The notes under the pieces are model-generated. The model saw nothing but the letters and a program-made list of their open reading frames with translations. It was not told the origin of the DNA and made no database searches. Of a DNA stretch of 64,000 nt, positions 9,892 to 17,905 are shown in pieces. Position 1 is the stretch's first letter; the number at the start of each line of letters is the position of its first letter. The position numbers and the translations under genes were made by a program. Source of the DNA: Idiomarina fontislapidosi (GTDB lineage Bacteria; Pseudomonadota; Gammaproteobacteria; Enterobacterales; Alteromonadaceae); assembly GCF_003226255.1 (NCBI RefSeq), contig NZ_QJST01000008.1, forward strand, positions 1 to 64,000, read 5' to 3'.

Positions 9892-9920
9892 ATTGTAACA
9901 GATAAAAATATGAAGTGATA
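9892..9920 (-). promoter_or_regulatory. spc operon promoter
   Basis: Minus-strand TGT-TACAAT is an extended -10 (TACAAT at 9897-9892), followed by TTCGCCGCCC, nearly the discriminator of rrn P1. The -35 region is weak (TATCAC at 17 bp), which the extended -10 could offset. It is the only promoter-like sequence between rplN and the divergent mrp operon. Confidence 0.6.
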
Positions 9921-10067
9921 GGGTTATCTCACTTTTTTTGCTAATCATCGGATCTCCACCACTATCAGTTGGCACTCATCCTTTACAATGGTAAATTCGT
10001 AAAACATTGTTCATGTTTGACTTGTATAGTTTTGTGGAATAGCAACCGAGGCCCGAAGTATTAGCTT

Positions 10068-12857
10068 ATGAACCTATTTTATATTGTGTTCGCGCCATTG
10101 ATTGGTGCTCTGATTCCTTTACTGCTTCGACGAACGAGTCGCCCTGTAAAGACGATTGCCACTGTGGCAATCCCACTCTCATGTATTTTGGTTGCATGGC
10201 CACTGGCGCAACAAACGCTTGCTGGCGATATTCCCACCGCCATCCAACACTGGTTACCGAATATTGATTTTGACCTTGCCTTCCGGCTTGACGGTTTATC
10301 ATTGTTATTTGTCAGTTTGATTTTAGGTATTGGCGTATTAATTATTCTCTACGCGCACTATTACCTTTCGAGTAAAGACAGTGATAGTCGATTCTATGCC
10401 TGCCTACTGCTCTTTATGGCGTCGATGCTTGGTATTGTCACAGCGGATAACGTATTACTGATGTGGGCATTCTGGGAGCTAACGAGTATTTCTTCGTTCT
10501 TACTGATTGGCTACTGGCACCATAAAAGTGACGCTCGCCGAGGCGCTCGGATGGCATTGGCGACAACAGGCGCTGGCGGGCTTGCGCTATTGGCGGGTTT
10601 GCTGATCATCGGTCATATTGCTGGAAGCTACCAACTGGATGCCATATTCGCGGCAAAAGATGCGATTCAAGCGCATAGTTTATATGTCCCTGCTTTAATT
10701 CTCGTCCTTTTAGGCGCATTTACTAAGTCAGCACAGTTTCCGTTCCAGTTCTGGTTACCGCACGCAATGGCTGCACCTACGCCAGTAAGTGCCTACTTAC
10801 ACTCCGCGACGATGGTGAAGGCAGGTATCTTTTTACTCGCACGTATGCACCCAGCATTGGCAGGTACAGAATTTTGGTTCATTACTGTCACCCTTATTGG
10901 TCTCATCACCATGCTGGTTGGTGCATACTTTGCGCTTCTCAAACACGATTTGAAAGGATTACTCGCGTTCTCAACTGTCAGCCATCTCGGTTTGATTTGT
11001 ATGTTGTTGGGTATCGGCTCTCAAGCGGCAGTGATTGCAGCACTATTTCACGTGATTAATCATGCGTGCTTTAAAGCAGGCTTGTTCATGACTGCAGGTA
11101 TTATTGACCATGAAACTGGTACGCGTGACATGCGGAAGTTGCAAGGTTTGCTTGGCTTCATGCCGATTACCGCCACACTCGCCATGGTCGTGACGGCTGC
11201 GATGGCGGGCATACCTCCATTTAACGGCTTTATGTCCAAGGAGCTGTTTCTTGACCAGGCTCTCAATCAACAATTATTTGGTGGTTTAAGCTGGTTCGTG
11301 CCAGTACTTGCAACCGTGGGTGCAGCGCTCTCGGTTGCCTATTCAATCCGATTTATTCACGACGTGTTCTTTAACGGTGAATATAAGGAGCTACCTAAAC
11401 AACCTCATGACCCGCCCAAGATGATGGCATTACCAGTGCTTGTATTGGCGTCGCTCTGTATTGTTATTGGTTTGATTCCAATGCTTGCTGTGTCGGGCAT
11501 TCTTAACCAAGCCGTGAGCAGCGTAGTGCTCGCGCCGGTCGAGGTGAAACTGAGCCTTTGGCACGGCTTTAATATCCCATTATTGATGAGCGCAGTCGCT
11601 ATTATCGGCGGTATCGTAATATACAGCCAACGCGACCAGCTGTTCACGTTTAATCGCCAGTTCGAGGGTCAGGACGCTAAGCACAACTTTGAACGATTAG
11701 TACAAACGGTGTGTGATAGTGCTAATCGCTTATTTACTCATCTCGATACCGGCTCGCTGCAGCGCTATATGGCGTTAGTGCTTATTGCAGTGATTGTTCT
11801 AGTGATACCGCAGTTGATTGATATCGTCAGCTTAGAAGGCGATCGGTCTCAGCAGCCTGTCGACTTTGTTTCGTTAGTGGGCGCTTCAGTGTTGATGATT
11901 GCGGGTTTTGCGACGGCGATCCTACACCGCCACCGTTTCATTATGCTGATGATGCTGTCGGTGGTAGGTTTGATTGTGTCACTGGCGTTCGCACATTTTT
12001 CCGCGCCCGACTTGGCGATGACCCAGTTAGTCGTCGAGGTGGTGAGTATTATCCTGATGGTACTTGCACTTTTCTTCATGCCGCAAAAGACAGCGCGTGC
12101 ATCGACAGGACATCGTGTATTTCGCGATATTTTGATCGCCAGTCTTTTCGGCGGTATTGTCGCTACACTGAACTATGGAATACTCACCAGCGACTTTGAA
12201 ACCATTTCGGATTTCTTTATTGCAAATGCGAAGACTGGCGGTGGCGGTACCAACGTGGTGAACGTGATCCTGGTCGATTTCCGTGGCTTTGATACCTTAG
12301 GTGAGATTACCGTCCTCGCAATAGCGGCAGCGGGTATCCACAAGCTACTGAACAAACTTAAACCGTTCATCCCATCCAGTGATATTGATGGTCGACCTTG
12401 GCATCGTATTAAGCACCCTCTGATGCTAACCAACGTCGCCAACCTGGTTTTACCCATGGCGATGGTCGTTGCTGTGTACATCTTCTTACGCGGTCACAAC
12501 TTACCTGGTGGTGGATTTATCGCTGGCCTCATTGCTGCCTCTGCGATGATCCTTCAGTACATCGCCAATGGTGTTGATTGGGTTAAAGACCGATTTAACG
12601 TTAACTACCAATCACTCATGTCTTTCGGCGTGATGATTGCCGCATTGACGGGTATAGGTAGCTGGTTCTTTGACCGCCCTTTCCTCACCTCTTGGTTTAC
12701 GTACCTTAAGTGGCCAGTGGTGGGTAAGTTCGAGTTTGCAACTGCGTTGCTGTTTGATTTAGGTGTTTTCCTCACTGTAATTGGGGCCACCATGATGATT
12801 TTAAGTAACTTCGGGAAAATGACCACGCGTCATCGTCCTCGTGAGGAGGGGAATTAA
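10068..12857 (+). CDS. mrpA: Na+/H+ antiporter MrpA-MrpB fusion (group 2 Mrp)
   Basis: A 929-aa, highly hydrophobic protein. Residues 1 to about 560 are a NuoL/ND5-like proton channel (FPFQFWLPHAMAAPTPVSAY, GLLAFSTVSHLG). The middle part (about 600-780) is the MrpA C-terminal module with HFSAPDLAMTQLVVEVVS. The last ~150 residues are MrpB-like (FLRGHNLPGGGFIAGLIAA). Fusion of MrpA and MrpB typifies group 2 Mrp systems. The complex exports Na+ for H+ at the inner membrane, supporting pH and salt tolerance. No strong ribosome binding site is seen before ATG 10068; GAGG is 18 nt away. Starts a tight six-gene operon. Confidence 0.95.
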   Translation: MNLFYIVFAPLIGALIPLLLRRTSRPVKTIATVAIPLSCILVAWPLAQQTLAGDIPTAIQHWLPNIDFDLAFRLDGLSLLFVSLILGIGVLIILYAHYYLSSKDSDSRFYACLLLFMASMLGIVTADNVLLMWAFWELTSISSFLLIGYWHHKSDARRGARMALATTGAGGLALLAGLLIIGHIAGSYQLDAIFAAKDAIQAHSLYVPALILVLLGAFTKSAQFPFQFWLPHAMAAPTPVSAYLHSATMVKAGIFLLARMHPALAGTEFWFITVTLIGLITMLVGAYFALLKHDLKGLLAFSTVSHLGLICMLLGIGSQAAVIAALFHVINHACFKAGLFMTAGIIDHETGTRDMRKLQGLLGFMPITATLAMVVTAAMAGIPPFNGFMSKELFLDQALNQQLFGGLSWFVPVLATVGAALSVAYSIRFIHDVFFNGEYKELPKQPHDPPKMMALPVLVLASLCIVIGLIPMLAVSGILNQAVSSVVLAPVEVKLSLWHGFNIPLLMSAVAIIGGIVIYSQRDQLFTFNRQFEGQDAKHNFERLVQTVCDSANRLFTHLDTGSLQRYMALVLIAVIVLVIPQLIDIVSLEGDRSQQPVDFVSLVGASVLMIAGFATAILHRHRFIMLMMLSVVGLIVSLAFAHFSAPDLAMTQLVVEVVSIILMVLALFFMPQKTARASTGHRVFRDILIASLFGGIVATLNYGILTSDFETISDFFIANAKTGGGGTNVVNVILVDFRGFDTLGEITVLAIAAAGIHKLLNKLKPFIPSSDIDGRPWHRIKHPLMLTNVANLVLPMAMVVAVYIFLRGHNLPGGGFIAGLIAASAMILQYIANGVDWVKDRFNVNYQSLMSFGVMIAALTGIGSWFFDRPFLTSWFTYLKWPVVGKFEFATALLFDLGVFLTVIGATMMILSNFGKMTTRHRPREEGN

Positions 12858-13196
12858 ATGGAAGCGTTATTCTCAGTTACCGTTGGAGTATTAACAGCCT
12901 GCAGTGTGTTTCTTATACTGCGTGGACGTTCATTTCCTGTCGTCGTGGGTATCACGATGCTGTCATATGCCGTTAACCTGTTCTTATTTTCTACAGGTCG
13001 TCTTACCATCGATGGTGCACCTATCCTTGGGACCAACACGGAATATGCAGACCCATTACCCCAAGCCTTGGTGCTTACCGCCATCGTCATCGGCTTCGCG
13101 ATGACCGCTTACTCGGTGATTCTCGCGGTACGTACCCGTGGCGAAATCGGCACAGATGAAGTCAATGAACAAGATAGTGGGGAGTCTTCACGCTAA
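12858..13196 (+). CDS. mrpC: Na+/H+ antiporter subunit MrpC
   Basis: A 112-aa protein with three membrane helices, homologous to NuoK. The conserved DPLPQALVLTAIVIGFA motif is present. The ATG directly abuts the mrpA stop and the stop overlaps the mrpD start (TAATG), so translation should be coupled. MrpC is an obligatory subunit of the Mrp complex. Confidence 0.95.
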   Translation: MEALFSVTVGVLTACSVFLILRGRSFPVVVGITMLSYAVNLFLFSTGRLTIDGAPILGTNTEYADPLPQALVLTAIVIGFAMTAYSVILAVRTRGEIGTDEVNEQDSGESSR

Positions 13197-14725
13197 TGTG
13201 GCAACAACATCTAGCAATATTACCAATATTAATTCCATTATTTACTGCGTTATTGCAGTTGCTCCCTTGGGGCGACCGTCCACAACCTAAGCGGCGTGCG
13301 CTTGGTTTAGCATCCAGTATATTAACGCTCGTATTTGCAGCGCTGTTACTCTTTAACGTGAATCAGCAAGGCATGATGGTTTATGCCTTAGGTGACTGGC
13401 CGGCACCCTTTGGTATTGTCTTGGTGCTCGATAAACTGAGTGCGTTGATGATCTTACTAACCGCCGTGCTAGCACTGCCGGTGCTGGTTTACGGTTGCTA
13501 TGCTGAAGACAATTTAGGTTCACACTTTCACGCCCTCTTTCAGTTTCAAGTGATGGGTATTATTGGTGCCTTCGCAACAGGTGACTTATTTAACCTTTTT
13601 GTTTTCTTCGAAGTACTGTTGATCTCGTCCTATGGGCTTATGATGCATGGCGGCGGCAAATTCCGTGTCCGCTCTACACTTCACTATGTGTTGCTGAACC
13701 TACTCGGCTCGGCATTATTCCTGATCAGTGTGGGCACACTGTATGCCACGACGGGTACGCTAAACATGGCGGATATGGCTGAGAAAGTAGCTCAGCTTTC
13801 GGGTGATGAAGCCGCACTTGCGAAAGCGGGTGGGTTCATGTTGCTCGCTGTGTTTGGTATTAAAGCAGCGATACTGCCCTTACATTTTTGGTTGCCACAA
13901 GCCTACTCAACAACCACAGGTGTTGTTGCGGCATTATTTGCAATCATGACAAAAGTCGGTGTGTACTCGATTATTCGTGTATATACACTAATTTTCGGTC
14001 CTGAAGCTAATGAACTGACTTGGCTTGCAGCCGATTGGCTGTGGATTTTAGGTATTCTCACGCTCATCTTCGGTATTATTGGTATGCTCGGTGCGCGAGA
14101 CTTCAGGCTACTGGTCGCCTATTTAGTTATCGTTTCTGTCGGCACCCTATTAGCCACATACAGCTTTAGTTCAGTAGCAGGGATAAGTACCGCGTTATTT
14201 TACCTTATTCACTCTACTGTTATCACAGGAGCGTTATTTTTACTTGCTGATGTCATGGCATTCGAACGCGGAAAAACCGCCTCTCGCATTGTTACAGGCA
14301 AGCGTATGGCAAATCACAACACCTATGCCATCATGTTTCTTGTTGCGAGTATCGCCATTATCGGTCTCCCACCGCTGAGTGGGTTTGCTGGCAAGTTAAT
14401 GATTTTAGAAGCTGCGCCCGTTTCAACCAGTGGTTTTTGGTTATGGGGGACTATGCTCGTTGCTACCTTAGTTATGCTCATTATGATGAGCCGCACAGGT
14501 AGTAAGATGATATGGCACACGCTACAAGGCAAACCCAATGACCAGTCTGCACCGATGGGCAAACGTGTCGCTATCGGTGTACTGCTCTCGTTATCGTTGT
14601 TCCTCACTATTTTCGCGAACCCAGTCCGTGATTATACCGACGCGGTCGCTGAGCAGCTGCTCGATACTGAGACTTATCCGAATAATATCATTCCATCACG
14701 TAATGGAGAGGGCCAATATGAGTAA
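13196..14725 (+). CDS. mrpD: Na+/H+ antiporter subunit MrpD
   Basis: A 509-aa, 13-14-helix protein of the NuoM/NuoN antiporter family. Visible motifs are the loop glutamate region (LFNLFVFFEVLLISSYGLM) and LPLHFWLPQAYSTTTGV with channel-lining residues. One base overlaps mrpC and 8 bases overlap mrpE. The neighbours rule out assignment as a complex I subunit. Confidence 0.95.
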   Translation: MWQQHLAILPILIPLFTALLQLLPWGDRPQPKRRALGLASSILTLVFAALLLFNVNQQGMMVYALGDWPAPFGIVLVLDKLSALMILLTAVLALPVLVYGCYAEDNLGSHFHALFQFQVMGIIGAFATGDLFNLFVFFEVLLISSYGLMMHGGGKFRVRSTLHYVLLNLLGSALFLISVGTLYATTGTLNMADMAEKVAQLSGDEAALAKAGGFMLLAVFGIKAAILPLHFWLPQAYSTTTGVVAALFAIMTKVGVYSIIRVYTLIFGPEANELTWLAADWLWILGILTLIFGIIGMLGARDFRLLVAYLVIVSVGTLLATYSFSSVAGISTALFYLIHSTVITGALFLLADVMAFERGKTASRIVTGKRMANHNTYAIMFLVASIAIIGLPPLSGFAGKLMILEAAPVSTSGFWLWGTMLVATLVMLIMMSRTGSKMIWHTLQGKPNDQSAPMGKRVAIGVLLSLSLFLTIFANPVRDYTDAVAEQLLDTETYPNNIIPSRNGEGQYE

Positions 14726-15206
14726 GTTGTTTCCAGCCCCATTTCTAACACTTTGCCTGTTCGCTATCTGGCTATTGCTGTTTAACTCCATTGCACCAGG
14801 CGTAGTGATCTTGGGTCTTATCGTCACGTCATTGATTCCATTGTTATTACGCCCTGCGTGGCCCACGTTCAAAACAATTAAAAAGCCCCATCTTGCTTTG
14901 GGATACTTGGTGATTTTGATTTACGACATTATCGTAGCGAACTTTAAAGTGGCTGCTTTAATACTGGGCCGTCGTAAACACTTGAAGCCGGCGTTATTTG
15001 TATTTCCACTTGATATGGTAGACGAGCTACCTGTGACCATTTTGGCGAGCACCATCACCCTCACGCCGGGCACCGTATCCTGTGAAATCACGCGCGGGCG
15101 CCGTGGCATTTTGATTCACGCATTTTCTGATGAGACTCCAGAAGAAACAATCAAAGTGATACGTCACCGTTACGAACGTCGCCTGAAGGAGATTTTCCAA
15201 TGCTAA
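14718..15206 (+). CDS. mrpE: Na+/H+ antiporter subunit MrpE
   Basis: A 162-aa protein, the usual MrpE length, with N-terminal membrane helices and the soluble motif ASTITLTPGTVSCEI. The start ATG 14718 follows GGAGAGGGCC and gives the family N-terminus. An upstream in-frame start within mrpD would add about 60 residues unlike MrpE and is rejected. Overlaps mrpD by 8 nt and mrpF by 7 nt. Confidence 0.94.
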   Translation: MSKLFPAPFLTLCLFAIWLLLFNSIAPGVVILGLIVTSLIPLLLRPAWPTFKTIKKPHLALGYLVILIYDIIVANFKVAALILGRRKHLKPALFVFPLDMVDELPVTILASTITLTPGTVSCEITRGRRGILIHAFSDETPEETIKVIRHRYERRLKEIFQC

Positions 15207-15469
15207 CGACAGTGATACACATTGCGTTCGTATTATTTAGTTTGTCGATTATTATGAATTTTTGGCGCTTAGTAAAAGGCCCCGACTTACCCGATCGCAT
15301 TCTAGCGCTCGATACGGTTTATATTAATTCACTTGCGTTGCTGTTGCTGCTCGGTATTTATCAAAATACCCAAACCTATTTTGAAGCAGCGTTGTTGATC
15401 GCGATGTTTGGGTTCGTCGGTACTATCGCGGCAGGTAAGTTTTTGCTTCGCGGCGATTTAATTGAGTAA
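15200..15469 (+). CDS. mrpF: Na+/H+ antiporter subunit MrpF
   Basis: An 89-aa, three-helix protein with the motif KGPDLPDRILALDTVYIN, diagnostic of MrpF. The start overlaps the end of mrpE by 7 nt and 11 bp separate it from mrpG. A small accessory subunit needed for a functional Mrp complex. Confidence 0.94.
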   Translation: MLTTVIHIAFVLFSLSIIMNFWRLVKGPDLPDRILALDTVYINSLALLLLLGIYQNTQTYFEAALLIAMFGFVGTIAAGKFLLRGDLIE

Positions 15470-15480
15470 GGAGGAATGGG

Positions 15481-15855
15481 ATGGAAGCGTTAAATCAATT
15501 ACCCGAGTGGACGCAGTGGATTATTGCTTTCTTTATTCTACTCGGCGCAGTATTCGCGTTTATCGGATCGCTTGGGTTAGCCATCTTGCCTGACTTTTTC
15601 ACTCGGTTACATGCACCCACGAAAAATACCACCATGGGTATTGGTGGCATTGTAATAGCAGCGATCATTTCGACTTCAGCGCAGGGCACGCTCACCTTAA
15701 ATGAACTATTGATTGCAATTTTCTTGTTCTTAACAGCGCCCATTAGTGCCCATATTCTGGCTAAAGCAGCGTTACACACTGAGCTACCCAAGTTTTCTGC
15801 GACACGCGACTTTCGCGATGAAGACGACGCCTATCAACATGAGCCCAAGAAATAA
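15481..15855 (+). CDS. mrpG: Na+/H+ antiporter subunit MrpG
   Basis: A 124-aa protein with three helices and the MrpG motif DFFTRLHAPTKNTTMGIGG. The soluble C-terminus is Asp/Glu-rich. A strong AAGGAGG ribosome binding site precedes it. Last gene of the operon; it converges on the sulfotransferase gene with only 9 bp between stop codons and no terminator hairpin. Confidence 0.94.
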   Translation: MEALNQLPEWTQWIIAFFILLGAVFAFIGSLGLAILPDFFTRLHAPTKNTTMGIGGIVIAAIISTSAQGTLTLNELLIAIFLFLTAPISAHILAKAALHTELPKFSATRDFRDEDDAYQHEPKK

Positions 15856-15864
15856 CTGCCGCGA

Positions 15865-17844
15865 TTAATACGCCCACTCACTCAACACGTCACCTAGTGC
15901 CTTCTTTAAAGGTGCTAGGTGTGCTTCAAATTTGCGCCATTGTCCAATTCCTTTCGTATTGATCGGTTGCCTTACTTGCTCTGAGCTCGCGGTTTTTACT
16001 GAGCGGTCGCTTTGGTGTGGACTGAAACATTGCTGTTCAACCTCCAGTTCAAGATGGTTAAGCAAGTTTGTAATTTGTAGTTCTGGGTCATTTACCAAGC
16101 GTTCATGGAAAACTGTATATATCTGTCCCGGAAACACTTGATTCCAGTGCTTCATCATCCTCAGGTAATCTCGATAATAATCTGCGAGCGTATCAAACCC
16201 GTAACTAAACTCTTGTCCCTCGGCGAATAGTTGTTTGTAGGCACTCCAACAGCAGTCCATAGGGTCACGCCTTGCGTCGATGATCTTCGCTTCGGGAAAG
16301 AGTCGTTTAATCAAACCAATGTGACGGAAGTTATTTGGCATCTTGTCTGTAAAAAAAGGCGCTTCACTTCGATAAACTCGTGTTTCATCCACATAACGCT
16401 GCGCGAGCTGTTCGACTTGTTGTGCTGAAAGCTCATCCAAAATGTAAGGGTAAAGCGGCTTCTTGCGATCAACTTGTCGCCCGTTTAACTCATGTGCGAT
16501 GGCGGGAATATTTGGTAGCTCGAGTGTGCTATCTACTTGCGAGTGAGCTGCTAAGATCTGCTCGACCAATGTTGAACCCGAGCGCGGGAGTCCGACGATA
16601 AAAATCGGCGTAAGATGACGGTGTTGCGCAGACGTATGAGTCCATCGGGCGACAGTGTCGCGGTCAAAATACTCAACTTGTGCGTCAACGCGTTGACTCA
16701 AGACCTCCGACTTATATTGACTGGTTTCGCGTTTTAACACGTTACCTCGCCGATAGTAACTAAAACTTTCGTCATAGGCTTCTTGCTGCTCAAGCGCCTT
16801 ACCCAGTGCAAAGTTCAGATGAATTTTATCCTCTACACGCGTTTCATTTGCACTCACCGCGGCTTGCATGCGTTGGTACTCTGATTCATCAAAACGATAA
16901 GTTTTCAAGTTAGCAAGACTCCAAAACGCATCACCGAATAACGGCTGGAGCTGATACGCTTGTTGGTAGCATGCAACCGCGCCTTTTGTATCGCCCAAGG
17001 TTTTTAATAAGTGGCCTTTGGCAACGTAGACTCCGGCAACATCCCCCACCTTATCGCTTAGTAGCTCGTCATAAAGGCTAAGTGCTTCATCGTGATTATC
17101 TAATGCGCTACATAAGTTTGCATGTAACGCTTTGTATAATGGGTTGTACGGTTCGTCGCTGCGCAGAAGTTTCGCTTGCGCTAATGCTTGAGGAAACTTT
17201 TGTCGTCGCTGCAATACTTTTATGTAGTCATAACGCGCACGGTTATAGTCTGGTGCTAATACTAAGACACTCTCTAGCAAAAACTCGGCGTCATTTAGCA
17301 CATCAAGTTTTGCGCCTATCAACGCTAATGTGCGCATTGCCTCAACATGGTGTGGATTGCGTTGTAAATAGGCACGGCAAATACGTTCTGCTTTAAATAG
17401 TTTACCTTCGTGGAACAAGTTCAGCGCTCCAACCACTTGCTTGGGTTGCTTTTGCAAAAACTGAGCTTGTTCAGCATTTAATTCGGCTTGCTGTAGATTG
17501 CCAAGTTTTGCCTCAATTCTTGCAGTAGCATCCCAACTTGCATACAAAGCAGGATTAAGTTTCAAGGCTTGATAATAGGCTTGTAAAGCGGTTTCTTCGC
17601 GTCCAAGCGCATACATGGTGTGCCCTAATTCTTGATGACCCCGGCCAAAATCTGACCAACAATCCAGCAGCGCATCCAAACGTTGATGCGCTTCTTCTAA
17701 TCGACCTAAATAGCGTAGCGCAACCGCCGAGTAATATAACGCGTCCTTTCGCTCTTCACTTTCATCACTGAGCATGCGCTCCTGCAGCTGGTTGAGCACG
17801 ACGTCAAACTTACCCGCGGCAAGTAACTTTTTAATCGTATCCAT
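15865..17844 (-). CDS. TPR-repeat sulfotransferase
   Basis: A 659-aa protein without signal peptide. Residues 1-390 are tandem tetratricopeptide repeats, a protein-binding solenoid. Residues 412-655 are a PAPS-dependent sulfotransferase domain: 5'-phosphosulfate loop FIVGLPRSGSTLVEQ (415-429), then TDKMPNNFRHIGLI and the 3'-phosphate motif DARRDP (523-528) with Ser534. GLPRSGSTL resembles tyrosylprotein sulfotransferases, so a peptide acceptor is possible; the substrate is unknown. It lies 61 bp after a TonB receptor gene in the same direction, a pairing I recall from other marine gammaproteobacteria. An 11-bp hairpin lies between the two. Confidence 0.85.
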   Translation of the reverse strand: MDTIKKLLAAGKFDVVLNQLQERMLSDESEERKDALYYSAVALRYLGRLEEAHQRLDALLDCWSDFGRGHQELGHTMYALGREETALQAYYQALKLNPALYASWDATARIEAKLGNLQQAELNAEQAQFLQKQPKQVVGALNLFHEGKLFKAERICRAYLQRNPHHVEAMRTLALIGAKLDVLNDAEFLLESVLVLAPDYNRARYDYIKVLQRRQKFPQALAQAKLLRSDEPYNPLYKALHANLCSALDNHDEALSLYDELLSDKVGDVAGVYVAKGHLLKTLGDTKGAVACYQQAYQLQPLFGDAFWSLANLKTYRFDESEYQRMQAAVSANETRVEDKIHLNFALGKALEQQEAYDESFSYYRRGNVLKRETSQYKSEVLSQRVDAQVEYFDRDTVARWTHTSAQHRHLTPIFIVGLPRSGSTLVEQILAAHSQVDSTLELPNIPAIAHELNGRQVDRKKPLYPYILDELSAQQVEQLAQRYVDETRVYRSEAPFFTDKMPNNFRHIGLIKRLFPEAKIIDARRDPMDCCWSAYKQLFAEGQEFSYGFDTLADYYRDYLRMMKHWNQVFPGQIYTVFHERLVNDPELQITNLLNHLELEVEQQCFSPHQSDRSVKTASSEQVRQPINTKGIGQWRKFEAHLAPLKKALGDVLSEWAY

Positions 17845-17864
17845 GATACCCCTTAAGCAAAGCT

Positions 17865-17891
17865 AAGAGGTCGTGCTCATCACGACCTCTT
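17865..17891 (-). repeat. perfect 11-bp inverted repeat between TonB receptor and sulfotransferase genes
   Basis: AAGAGGTCGTG (17865-17875), a 5-nt loop, then the exact complement (17881-17891). No T-run follows on either strand, so it is not a standard terminator. It may stabilise the receptor mRNA end or lower read-through into the sulfotransferase gene. Confidence 0.7.
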
Positions 17892-17905
17892 GATTAGATT
17901 ACACC

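Noticed and set aside
14538-14717. N-terminal extension of MrpE to 222 residues
   Set aside because: It lies wholly inside mrpD, is unlike MrpE, and ATG 14718 has its own ribosome binding site and gives the standard length.
10068-15855. Partial NADH dehydrogenase (complex I) operon
   Set aside because: NuoL, NuoM and NuoK similarity is shared by Mrp; the presence of MrpE, MrpF, MrpG and the MrpB-like tail is specific to the antiporter.
17865-17891. Rho-independent terminator
   Set aside because: The stem is perfect but neither flank has a T-run, so it is listed only as an inverted repeat.
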